A stretch of DNA of 64,000 nucleotides from an uncultured bacterium (GTDB lineage: Bacteria > Actinomycetota > Coriobacteriia > Coriobacteriales > Eggerthellaceae), in NCBI GenBank assembly GCA_937890835.1, contig CALADF010000031.1:1-64000 (forward strand), read 5' to 3'. This document shows positions 34,043 through 42,105 of the stretch, piece by piece. The position numbers and the translations under genes are program-made. A model generated the notes under the pieces. The model saw only the letters and a list, made by a program, of their open reading frames with translations, was not told the DNA's origin and made no database searches. How positions within the stretch are numbered: position 1 is the first letter of the stretch; each line of letters starts with the position of its first letter.

Positions 34043-35362
34043 ATGCGAGACTTACATAAGACAACGGCGCTTTGCCCGACGTGCTTGAAGGAGCTTCCCG
34101 CGCGTGTGTACGCCGACGACGAGGGCGTTGTGTGGATGAGTCGCACGTGCCCCGAGCACGGCAAGCTCGACACGCGCATGTGGCCCGATGCCGAGCATTA
34201 CGAATGGTTGCGCTCCGAGGCCTTCCCGAAGACCAAGCCCGTGAACACCGAGCCGATCACCGGCCCGTGCCCAGTGGGGTGCGGCACGTGCGCGCGTCAC
34301 GAACGTCGCGGCACGTTGCTCGAGATTGAGGTCACGCGCAACTGCAACCTGCGCTGCCCGGTGTGCTTCGCCAGCGCCGAAGGCGGCGAGGACGATCCCA
34401 CCATGGACGAGATCGAGGCCATGTACGACACCATCGCGCGTGCGGTGGGCACCGACGGCGCCGTTCAGATCACGGGCGGCGAGCCGACGTGTCGCAAGGA
34501 TTTGGTCGACATCATCTACCTGGGTCGCCAGAAGGGCTTCTGGGGCATCGAGATCAACACGAACGGCCTGGTCATCGCCGCGCGAGACGGTTATTTGGAG
34601 AGCCTTGTGGCCGCGGGCCTCACGGGCGTGTACCTGTCGTTCGACGGCGTGACCGGGGACGTGTATGAGGCCACGTGCGGTCGCGACATCCTCGATATCA
34701 AACTGCGCGCCATCGAACGCTGCCGCGAGGTTGGCATTCAAGTGGTGCTCTCGGTGGCTGTCGTGGCGGGCTTGAACGACGGCCAGCTCGGCGATCTTTT
34801 GCGCTTCGCGCTGGAGAACTCCGACGTGGTGGCGGGCCTGGCGTTGCAGCCTGCGTTCACCTCGGGCCGATTCGACGCCGAGCGCGCCATGCCCATGAGC
34901 GCGGGAGACGTCATCTTCAACCTGGCGGATCAGTCGCAGGGCCTGCTCGAGGTGCGTGACATCTGGCCGCTCGGTTGCTCGAACCCGCTGTGCGACACGG
35001 GCGTCTTCCTCGTGAAAAGCGAGGACGCCGAGCACGAAAGCGGCTTTTACCCCGCGACGCGTCGCATGACCATGGAAGAGTACGCGGCGGGCTACAGCCC
35101 CGATTCGCCGCAGGGCTCGGTATTCCTGGACATCCTGTACAAGAAGGGCGTCGAGGTGAAGACGGGTCTGTCCATCATCATCATGAACTACATGGACGCG
35201 GTGTCTATGGACACGCAGCGTCTGCGCGAGTGCTCCATGATGGTGACGGTTCCCGACGGGCGCGCGATCCCGTTCTGCTCGTATCATTTGACGAACTCCG
35301 CCGGCAAGCGCGTGTACCCGCCGTGGTGCAAGGAAGAGTTGCGCGGCGTCGGCGATCGCTAG
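34043..35362 (+). CDS. Radical SAM protein, MJ0619/tetraether-lipid-synthase-like family
   Basis: 439 residues. N-terminal Zn-like domain CPTCLKEL...CPEHGKL, then CPVGCGTC, then the radical SAM triad NCNLRCPVC (CxxxCxxC) near residues 110-117, GGEPTCRKDL as the SAM-binding GGE motif, and EINTNGL. This layout is that of the MJ0619/Tes group, which activates unreactive carbons for methylation or C-C bond formation. Extra Cys in the C-terminal half (CSNPLCD, CSYH, PPWC) could hold auxiliary clusters. ATG 34043 follows GAAGGA. The substrate here is unknown; a lipid is not implied by context. Confidence 0.8.
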   Translation: MRDLHKTTALCPTCLKELPARVYADDEGVVWMSRTCPEHGKLDTRMWPDAEHYEWLRSEAFPKTKPVNTEPITGPCPVGCGTCARHERRGTLLEIEVTRNCNLRCPVCFASAEGGEDDPTMDEIEAMYDTIARAVGTDGAVQITGGEPTCRKDLVDIIYLGRQKGFWGIEINTNGLVIAARDGYLESLVAAGLTGVYLSFDGVTGDVYEATCGRDILDIKLRAIERCREVGIQVVLSVAVVAGLNDGQLGDLLRFALENSDVVAGLALQPAFTSGRFDAERAMPMSAGDVIFNLADQSQGLLEVRDIWPLGCSNPLCDTGVFLVKSEDAEHESGFYPATRRMTMEEYAAGYSPDSPQGSVFLDILYKKGVEVKTGLSIIIMNYMDAVSMDTQRLRECSMMVTVPDGRAIPFCSYHLTNSAGKRVYPPWCKEELRGVGDR

Positions 35363-35514
35363 CTTGTCGTCGGCGGCGGGATGCGCTCCTGCCGCCTTCG
35401 TTTACCCGCGCGCTCATGTGCGCGCCAACCGGGCGCCTCGATGCGCGGCAGGGTGGGTTTTCCCGTCGCGTTTTCGTTCGCCTTGCGGAAAGACGTTATC
35501 AAGAAGAGGGACGA

Positions 35515-36489
35515 ATGGCTGATTACACCATCACCAATGACGCGAACCGCTGCGTGCAATGCGGTCTGTGTGTGGCGTTTTGCCCGTGCAACGTGCTGGA
35601 GTTCAACGAGGAGGGCTACCCTTATGCGGCTCATCCCGAGCAGTGCGTGGGGTGCACCACGTGTTCGGGCAACTGCCCGAAGCGCGCGCTTCTGGTGGAA
35701 GCGACCGGTGACGCGACGTACAACCCCTTCGCGGACGAGGATCGTGCCGAGCCTATATCGGATGAGCTTCATGCGGAATACGCCGAGCTGCAACGCTCCA
35801 TTATGCAAAGCCTCGGCCTTCGTTGGCAGCCGGTTGCGGTGAGCCTCATCGACAAAGACGAGCTTTTGCCCGACGTGCCCATGCCGCCCGAGAACCTGCG
35901 TTTCTGCCAGGCCATGATGGCAGCGCGCCGCGGCGCGTCCATCCTCATGCCGCCGCATCGTCATTCATGTCCCGACGGCACGTCCATCTTCGGCATGACG
36001 GGCGTTCCCGAGAAGCTGGCAACCGGCGAGATCTACGTGCTGTTCCACAAGGTGGTCAACGCCGAAGCAGCTGCGCGCATGGTGGCCGAACGCCCCACGC
36101 TTCCGCCGAAGAGCCGCCGTGCCACCTACGTGGCGCCGTTGGCGAAAACGGTGCGCGAGCCGGAGGTCGTCGTGTTCACCGGCACGCCCGAGCAGATGAT
36201 GTGGCTGTCCATGTCGATGAGCTACTACACTGGGCATCGCCACGACTTCCACGCGTCGGGCTTCAACTCCATGTGCGTGGAGGCGGTGCTTCTGCCGCTG
36301 ACCAACGACGAGCCCAACATCACGTTCGGCTGCTACGGTTGCCGCGCGGCGACCGACATCGGCGAGGATATGATGTTCATGGGCGTGCCGACGCATCTGC
36401 TGCCGATGATCGCGCAGGGCGCGGCGGAGCTGGCGAAGAAGGCCATCCCCGATTCGCGCAACAAGATTTACGTCGAGCCCATCATGTAG
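35515..36489 (+). CDS. Ferredoxin-DUF169 fusion protein
   Basis: 324 residues. Two 4Fe-4S motifs at the N-terminus (CVQCGLCVAFCPC and CVGCTTCSGNCPK), then a DUF169 domain (VAVSLIDKDELL, FCQAMMAAR, GCYGCRAATDIGEDMMFMG). DUF169 proteins are often found near anaerobic redox and corrinoid genes and have no proven activity. AAGAAGAGGG precedes ATG 35515. It lies between the radical SAM and the GNAT genes and may be the electron donor for the radical SAM step; that is inference. Confidence 0.82.
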   Translation: MADYTITNDANRCVQCGLCVAFCPCNVLEFNEEGYPYAAHPEQCVGCTTCSGNCPKRALLVEATGDATYNPFADEDRAEPISDELHAEYAELQRSIMQSLGLRWQPVAVSLIDKDELLPDVPMPPENLRFCQAMMAARRGASILMPPHRHSCPDGTSIFGMTGVPEKLATGEIYVLFHKVVNAEAAARMVAERPTLPPKSRRATYVAPLAKTVREPEVVVFTGTPEQMMWLSMSMSYYTGHRHDFHASGFNSMCVEAVLLPLTNDEPNITFGCYGCRAATDIGEDMMFMGVPTHLLPMIAQGAAELAKKAIPDSRNKIYVEPIM

Positions 36490-36496
36490 AACGCGT

Positions 36497-36520
36497 CCGC
36501 CCGCCCGCGAAGGCGGGCGG
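36497..36520 (+). terminator. GC-rich hairpin after the DUF169 gene
   Basis: CCGCCCGCC (36497-36505) pairs with GGCGGGCGG (36512-36520), followed only by TTTGCT. It may act as a weak terminator or attenuator before the acetyltransferase gene. Confidence 0.5.
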
Positions 36521-36554
36521 TTTGCTATCGAGCACGTTGCCACGGGAGGAAAAC

Positions 36555-36983
36555 ATGGCATTGTTCACGCTGAGGCCCGCGCTTGAGAAGGATCGCGAGC
36601 TGATCGACTGGTATCTGTACAACGAGGGCATGGATCGCATTCCCTCGCTCGAGAACGTGACGGTGGCGGCGAACGCCGACGATGATTGCGTGGGGTTGTG
36701 CCGCATTCTCGTGGGGAGGAACGGTGTCGCGCACGTGAACCCTGTGGTGGCTAACCGCGAGTGGCGCGGCTTCGGCGTGGGTCGTGCGCTGATGGATGAC
36801 GCGCTCGAGCGTTTCGGCGAGCTACGGTTTGTGGCGCGCGGCGGGGCGGTTCCGTTTTACCGTGCGCTCGGGTATACCGAGATCTCGTGGGATGATGTGG
36901 ACACGTCGGTCACCGAGGAGTGCGATGGCTGTCCGATGATCGACGAGTGCCATCCGTTGCCGATGGGAAAGAAGCTCCGATAG
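36555..36983 (+). CDS. GNAT acetyltransferase with cysteine-rich C-terminus
   Basis: 142 residues. The acetyl-CoA site is seen as VANREWRGFGVGRALMDDAL (R-x-x-G-x-G/A pattern), followed by FYRALGYTEIS. The tail ECDGCPMIDECHP adds three Cys spaced as a possible metal or Fe-S site, unusual for GNAT enzymes. GGGAGG precedes ATG 36555. It is 65 bases after the DUF169 gene, so probably co-regulated. Target unknown. Confidence 0.8.
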   Translation: MALFTLRPALEKDRELIDWYLYNEGMDRIPSLENVTVAANADDDCVGLCRILVGRNGVAHVNPVVANREWRGFGVGRALMDDALERFGELRFVARGGAVPFYRALGYTEISWDDVDTSVTEECDGCPMIDECHPLPMGKKLR

Positions 36984-37170
36984 CTCGTTTCTTGCTTGCC
37001 GCGCGGTGCTAACCGGTGCTGTGGCCTTGCGGTTTGACGGATCGCGGCGGTTCGACTCGTGCGGCGGCCCTTTCCGTTTTCGTCGGCGCCTGCTGTGCTC
37101 GCCTGAGCGGCGCGAGCGCGTGCGCGGGGTTCTTTACAGGAAACGCGTTGGATGCGAAGAGGAGGACGTT

Positions 37171-37722
37171 TTGACTGATCAGACTCTATTCGACATGGCG
37201 CTTGCGACGATAGACTCGCCGGTGGGCGCGATAACGCTCGCTTCGCGCGCGGAGGGTCTTTCCGGTTTGTGGATCGAAGGGCAGAAGTACCACGGGCGCA
37301 CACTCGGCCGCGTGGTTGCCGACGGCAGCGAGCATATCGAGCGCGCACGGGCGTGGTTGAAGTCGTATTTCGCGGGCGAGGTACCGACGGTGGATGTGGC
37401 GTTGGCGCCGGTGGGATCTGAGTTCCAGATGCTCGTATGGGGAATTCTCTCTGAGATACCCTACGGCCAGCTGACGACGTACGGCGATATCGCGCGCGAG
37501 GTGGAGGCGCGCAGGGGAGGGCGACGCACATCCGCGCTCGCGGTCGGCGGCGCGGTGGGACACAACCCCATCTCCATCATCGTGCCGTGTCACCGCGTGG
37601 TGGGCGCCGACGGCAGCCTGACCGGATACGCGGGCGGCCTTCGCGTCAAACGCACGCTACTCGAGCTGGAAGGCGTCGACATGAGCGGGCTGTACACGCC
37701 GACGAAGGGCACGGCGCTGTAG
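37171..37722 (+). CDS. ogt: Methylated-DNA--protein-cysteine methyltransferase
   Basis: 183 residues. Active site IIVPCHRVVGADG with the acceptor Cys; helix-turn-helix region IPYGQLTTYGDIARE; C-terminal GYAGGLRVKRTLLELEG. Removes alkyl groups from O6-guanine by self-alkylation. TTG 37171 is five bases after GGAGG; an ATG at 37195 is a shorter option. Being last in a run of co-directional genes, it may be unrelated to the redox genes upstream. Confidence 0.93.
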   Translation: MTDQTLFDMALATIDSPVGAITLASRAEGLSGLWIEGQKYHGRTLGRVVADGSEHIERARAWLKSYFAGEVPTVDVALAPVGSEFQMLVWGILSEIPYGQLTTYGDIAREVEARRGGRRTSALAVGGAVGHNPISIIVPCHRVVGADGSLTGYAGGLRVKRTLLELEGVDMSGLYTPTKGTAL

Positions 37723-37783
37723 GGTTTGAGCGAAAGGCAGGCCGCTTCACTTGATCCTCTTTCGTCGAAGATGAGGTGCTCGA

Positions 37784-38419
37784 ATGATCCTCTGGACCGT
37801 TCAAGATATAGCTGTATGGGAGCAGCTTGAGAAGACGGGGCTCTATACGGTTCCAGCTGAGCTCATCGTGTTTCCCAAGCGGGACGATGATGCTTGCAAT
37901 CACATGAATTACGCGTATCGCTGGCTGGCAAATCAAATGAGCAAGCTTGTTGGACCGCCTCCCGAGGGCGTCGAATACCCAATTTGGGCATGGTATAAGC
38001 GGCAAGGCCGCCATGATGGAAAGCCCGATATGCGGCAATATCACCATGCCGAGGGTGGTCAGTGCGTGCGCATGAAGTTGGACGTGCCCGATTGGGAGGT
38101 GCTCCTGTCCGACTTCGACGACTGGCATCATGCGCTTAACTACTGGTATTTATCGCAGGATGAGGCAGATGACAGCGAATTCAATGAATGGATTGCGTCT
38201 CTCGGGGTTGGTTTTCGCGATATCGGCAACTGGAATCTGCGTTCTTCGGAATTATCGCAGGTTCGGGCGAAAGTCGAGAGCAGCTGGGAGCGCATAGTGG
38301 GCGTGCGGCAGGGGGACGACTATTGGCATTTCCCGTGGGAGAAGCGCACGATCCAAGCAACGTTTTGGACCCTCTCCCTCGAGCACGTTGTCTCTGTCGA
38401 GCGGTTTGCATCGAGGTAG
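37784..38419 (+). CDS. DUF3841 family protein
   Basis: 211 residues. WTVQDIAVWEQLEKTG at the N-terminus, YRWLANQMSK, PIWAWYKRQG and C-terminal SWERIVGV match DUF3841, a cytoplasmic family of unknown function found patchily in Firmicutes and actinobacteria. No membrane span or known catalytic motif. It is isolated between ogt and a tRNA gene, an area that otherwise looks accessory. Confidence 0.75.
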   Translation: MILWTVQDIAVWEQLEKTGLYTVPAELIVFPKRDDDACNHMNYAYRWLANQMSKLVGPPPEGVEYPIWAWYKRQGRHDGKPDMRQYHHAEGGQCVRMKLDVPDWEVLLSDFDDWHHALNYWYLSQDEADDSEFNEWIASLGVGFRDIGNWNLRSSELSQVRAKVESSWERIVGVRQGDDYWHFPWEKRTIQATFWTLSLEHVVSVERFASR

Positions 38420-38422
38420 CGC

Positions 38423-38447
38423 AAAAAAACGAGCCCCGAAGGACTCG
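38423..38447 (-). terminator. Terminator of the tRNA-Lys gene
   Basis: On the minus strand CGAGTCC-TTCG-GGGCTCG followed by T7. Located just past the tRNA 3' end. Confidence 0.88.
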
Positions 38448-38458
38448 CTAAAATTCGA

Positions 38459-38534
38459 TGGTGCACCATGAAGGACTCGAACCTTCGACCTTGGGATTAA
38501 GAGTCCCCTGCTCTACCAACTAAGCTAATGGTGC
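38459..38534 (-). tRNA. tRNA-Lys (anticodon CTT)
   Basis: Minus strand. Acceptor GCACCAT/ATGGTGC, discriminator A and encoded CCA (38461-38459). D arm TTAGCTTAGTTGGTAGAGC, anticodon loop CTCTTAA with CTT at 34-36 (reads AAG), T arm with GGTTCGAGTCC. 76 bases including CCA. On the same strand a possible promoter (TTGCCT, 18 bases, TATCAT) lies upstream at about 38555-38585. Confidence 0.97.
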
Positions 38535-39041
38535 ATTGCGTCTAACGCGAGGAAGTATGATAGCACCTATCGGTATTCCAAGGCAAGTGTATTCGAGATA
38601 TTTATCGTTCCGGGCATTGTGAGTTGCCGGTGCCTTGCTTGAAGCGGATGGGGTTTGCTCGGGGCGTTAACGTATGTTGAGCGGCATGTCGGCGGATCGG
38701 ATCGCATGAAGGGGCGCGGGGAACCGTTTACGGGACCTCCGAATAATGCGCGATATTCGCTGCGTCTTAAGCATCCACGATGTTCGTCGTATTTCCCTGT
38801 CTTGGTATAATCGACGCTGCAGACAAGCGGCTCACCCACCAGATTTTCGCCGCTTGCTGCAACTTGGCTTTCGCGTTTGTCGGAGTCAAGAGATCGGGTG
38901 CGTCCACCATGCACCTGCTACCTTGTCGGGCTCGCTTCGCCCAAAGCGTTAGGTGGGTGCGCTGGGCGAAGCGGCTACTCATTACGACGAATCTTGCTTG
39001 TACGGCAGAGGCGTTTTCTTGAGTCATGAAGGCTTCACTCG
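38535..39041. other. Gap between tRNA-Lys and the permease gene
   Basis: Apart from the likely tRNA promoter near 38555-38585, I see no gene, repeat or structured RNA here. The short frames have no SD or family resemblance. Confidence 0.4.
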
Positions 39042-40409
39042 TCATGCGGCGATTCTTTCGCGCATAAGCTTGAGGCACGCGCCGCAGGTAAGAGCGTAGT
39101 AGGCCAATCCGATGATCGTCGTCGCCGCTGCGGTGAGGACGACGAAGCTCGCGAATCCCGATGACCCGATGGCGTCTGAGAGAAATCGAACGAGCCCGAG
39201 TCCGAACACGTCGTGTATGGCGGCGATTGCCATGATCGACGCGAAGCCGCCTCCCGTTTGAACGAGTACAAGACGGCGCAGGTCTGCGGGGTCTGCGCCG
39301 ATTAGATGCGACGTGACGAGGTCCTCCTGCGTGTCGACGAAAAACGCCACCTGGTGAAGAGCGGCTACGGCAAATGACGCCACGATAAACGTAGCGCCGT
39401 AAAGGATGCCGACGTAGCCGATCGGTGCAAGCGCTATCGCTGCTGTGGCGTTGGCGGGGTCGGCTCGCATGCCGACGCCGAACGACAAGCCTGCGCATAT
39501 CATGCATGTCGCCGCGGCGACCATCACGCACGCGCACGAGAGCGGCAGCGCCGCTTTGCTTATGGCGAGCTCATTCAGGCGAACGGCTAAAGGCCGCATG
39601 CCGCGTAAGTACCGCTTGTCGAGGTGCCGGAAGACGTTCGATAGAAGCGGCGCACCTGGCTTTACGAGGAGGAACGTTCCGCTGAGCGCAAGCAGCCCCA
39701 TCGGCAAAAGAAGCGTGACGAACATCGCGGGCATTGCGCTGCATGCATACCAGGTGATTGCAAGCAGCACAGCTGCCGCCAGGAAGCAGGTCGTGCGCTT
39801 TGCAGGGGTCATCTGCTTGCGGCTGACGTATTCTTGACGCGCGTTCATCTGCTCTGCAAGGGTTTGGCGCGACGCGCTGCGGGCGGCCGTGAAGACGGAG
39901 AAGGCGGCCAGGGCGATGAAGCATTCCGCCGACCAAACGACCGCGTCGCTTGATAGCGTCCAAGAGGGTCGCCACGCGACGCCGAACGCGTACGCGGCAA
40001 CGGCGGAAAACGCCGGCGATAGGGCGATGCCGCAGGCGATGCCCGTCGCAAACGCGACGGCGCACATGATGAAAGTCTCGATAGCGAGAATGCCCGAGGT
40101 TTGCGTACTGTTCATGCCGAGCAATGCGTACGTGCCAAGCTCGCGCTTGCGACGGCGTGTGATGAATCGATTCGCGTAAGCGATAAGGCATGCGAACACG
40201 ATGACGACGAGGGTTGAGAACGCACGCAAGGCGTCTCCGATACGAACGTAGACAGCGCGTTGGTCGGCGGTGAGTTCGAGCGAGGTGAGGTAATCCGCCG
40301 ATGCGGTGAACGAGTACAAAAGGCAGACGGCTATGCAGAGCGTGATGAAGTACACCAGATGGTCGAGCGCGTTGCGCTTTATGTTGCCAAGAGCCATTTT
40401 GAGATACAT
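39042..40409 (-). CDS. FtsX-type ABC transporter permease, ATPase partner not adjacent
   Basis: 455 residues with about eight spans. The N-terminus MYLKMALGNIKRNALDHLVYF and segment ITRRRKRELGTYALLGM are characteristic of BceB/FtsX-like permeases used in antimicrobial-peptide sensing and export. It is shorter than BceB (~640) and lacks the large extracellular domain. AAGGTGG precedes ATG 40409. No ATP-binding protein or two-component genes are next to it, so the system is incomplete here. Confidence 0.78.
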   Translation of the reverse strand: MYLKMALGNIKRNALDHLVYFITLCIAVCLLYSFTASADYLTSLELTADQRAVYVRIGDALRAFSTLVVIVFACLIAYANRFITRRRKRELGTYALLGMNSTQTSGILAIETFIMCAVAFATGIACGIALSPAFSAVAAYAFGVAWRPSWTLSSDAVVWSAECFIALAAFSVFTAARSASRQTLAEQMNARQEYVSRKQMTPAKRTTCFLAAAVLLAITWYACSAMPAMFVTLLLPMGLLALSGTFLLVKPGAPLLSNVFRHLDKRYLRGMRPLAVRLNELAISKAALPLSCACVMVAAATCMICAGLSFGVGMRADPANATAAIALAPIGYVGILYGATFIVASFAVAALHQVAFFVDTQEDLVTSHLIGADPADLRRLVLVQTGGGFASIMAIAAIHDVFGLGLVRFLSDAIGSSGFASFVVLTAAATTIIGLAYYALTCGACLKLMRERIAA

Positions 40410-40558
40410 CGCGCCACCTTCATCCTCGCGGTTTGCTTGTCGAAGTGAAAGTGTGGATGAAAGGGAAGGCGCGAGCCATCGATTCGGGTGACCGGTTCCT
40501 TACGTTTGCGAAAGATGCGTCGACGGTTTGCCGGTTTCCGGGCGAATCGTGCCCGGGT

Positions 40559-40981
40559 TTAGCTTGCAGCCGGCGCGAACTTGTCGCAAAGCCAGCCTGT
40601 TCCAAGCCCGAGCGCGGCGGGGGCGAAGTCGAGAGCGAGAGCGAACGCGTCGGCGGTCGCGATGTTGGTGAGTCCGAGGGCTGTTGAGAGGTCGAACGTC
40701 GCCATGATGAACAGCTCGTATAGGGTAGCGAGCGCGAACGGCGCGGCAAGCCGCCATTTTCCAAAGCTGCAAACGCGACCGATGAAAAATGCCGAAATCG
40801 CGCTGATCGCGGGCAGCGCGCCGTAAAGCACCAGCAGCGTATAAACCATGATCATCCCGCCCGCGATGCCGCCGCTTGCCAGGCTCCCCCAATAGAGGAC
40901 AAGACAGGCAAGCCAGGAGGTTCCGTAAATCGCGGCGGCGCGCAGCACTCGGCGCGTGCGGGCGGGGCGTGCGCCGGTCAT
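40559..40981 (-). CDS. Small four-span membrane protein
   Basis: 140 residues with four hydrophobic spans and short polar loops, an Arg-rich N-terminus and no motif I recognise. GAGGAGG lies directly before ATG 40981. It precedes the permease gene on the same strand with a 149-base gap; a link is possible but unproven. Confidence 0.6.
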   Translation of the reverse strand: MTGARPARTRRVLRAAAIYGTSWLACLVLYWGSLASGGIAGGMIMVYTLLVLYGALPAISAISAFFIGRVCSFGKWRLAAPFALATLYELFIMATFDLSTALGLTNIATADAFALALDFAPAALGLGTGWLCDKFAPAAS

Positions 40982-41009
40982 GGGACCTCCTCGTGAGGCG
41001 GGCTTTCCG

Positions 41010-41672
41010 CTACAAGCTCGCCGTGTATTCTGCGGCGGTTTCGGGAATGCGGAAATGCAGCGTTACGAGCGTTGTCTTCTCCTTCGTGGTTATGCCGAGT
41101 TCATCGAGCAGGTAAATTCCCTCGCTGGCATCGACCGTGACCTCGAACTTCGCCATCTGCTTATCCGGCCAGAACGAGACGGATGCAACGTCCAGGCGCC
41201 CGGAAGAGGAGCTTTCACCGAGCAGAACCGTCTTGTCCTGGCTCAAAGTCATGCTGACGGGTGAAGCGGTTCCGCTGGTGAGGGATTCGAACTCTCCGGC
41301 GGCGACGGGAGTCCAGCGAGCGAAGTCGAGCGATGCGAGAACGCCAGCTGCCTCGTTGCCTTCGTAGCGTTTCTCCCCGTTGGCAGAATCTATGACGACG
41401 GCTCCGTTTTTCGACAGGTCGTCGGCGGATACGAACTCGCCGAGAATCGAGCGCGCGTCGCTTTCGGTCCATGCTTCCTCAAGCGATGACTGGGCCTCCA
41501 TGGCGGCGTCGGTCGCTGCGGTTGCGAGGCCGTCGATCTGCTCATCGAGCGCGGTGCTGTCATCGGTGACGAAGGAGCAGCCCGACATCGCCAGAGCAAG
41601 CAAAGACGCGATTGCAAGGCATGTCGGCGCTGCGAGTTTTTTCAGGGGCAGCGTATTGCGAGAAGCGGACAA
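41010..41672 (-). CDS. Uncharacterised lipoprotein
   Basis: 220 residues. N-terminal signal with lipobox AMSGC; the rest is soluble, acidic, with a helical first third and a beta-rich C-terminal half (FWPDKQMAKFEVTVDAS, TTLVTLHFRIPE). I do not recognise the family. TTG start at 41672, five bases after AAGGAGG. Same orientation as the two membrane-protein genes, 28 bases upstream of the nearer one, so probably the first gene of a three-gene cell-envelope unit. Confidence 0.72.
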   Translation of the reverse strand: MSASRNTLPLKKLAAPTCLAIASLLALAMSGCSFVTDDSTALDEQIDGLATAATDAAMEAQSSLEEAWTESDARSILGEFVSADDLSKNGAVVIDSANGEKRYEGNEAAGVLASLDFARWTPVAAGEFESLTSGTASPVSMTLSQDKTVLLGESSSSGRLDVASVSFWPDKQMAKFEVTVDASEGIYLLDELGITTKEKTTLVTLHFRIPETAAEYTASL

Positions 41673-41970
41673 GGTTGCCTCCTTCGATCTGTGCCATATG
41701 CGTCCATTCTACGGAGCTTCGATGGGGGGCAAGGGTGAATCGGCGTGCTGCAGATGAAGAACGAGGAGAAGGTGCCGCGAATAGCGAAACGATTGTTTCG
41801 CGCGCATTAACTATTCGGGCATTATTTTATCCCTACTAAAATAGTATGAATTATCAGATATCATTGTCGCGCTCTGGAAACAACGTGTCAGGGAAAGGGG
41901 AGAGCGTGAGAACATCTGCATGCTTTGCGCACGTCGCGCGTCTTGCGCGTCATTGCGGACGAATGCCGTA

Positions 41971-42049
41971 CTCCCGAGCGCTTTCCCTCGGCAGTCGGTA
42001 ATTGTTCCGCACGGATACGCCCGACGGACGCCGTTTTCGCGCTCGGGAG
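41971..42049 (+). promoter_or_regulatory. Structured leader of the sulfhydrylase gene
   Basis: CTCCCGAGCGC (41971-41981) and GCGCTCGGGAG (42039-42049) form a perfect 11-base closing stem around 57 bases with further internal complementarities. It ends 56 bases before the start of a sulfur-amino-acid gene, so a riboswitch-like role is possible. It does not match the SAM-I or SAM-IV consensus as I know them. Confidence 0.45.
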
Positions 42050-42105
42050 CCTTTCGATCGCATACGAACCCTATGCCATGCAAACGGCACCCGAAAGGAA
42101 TCATC

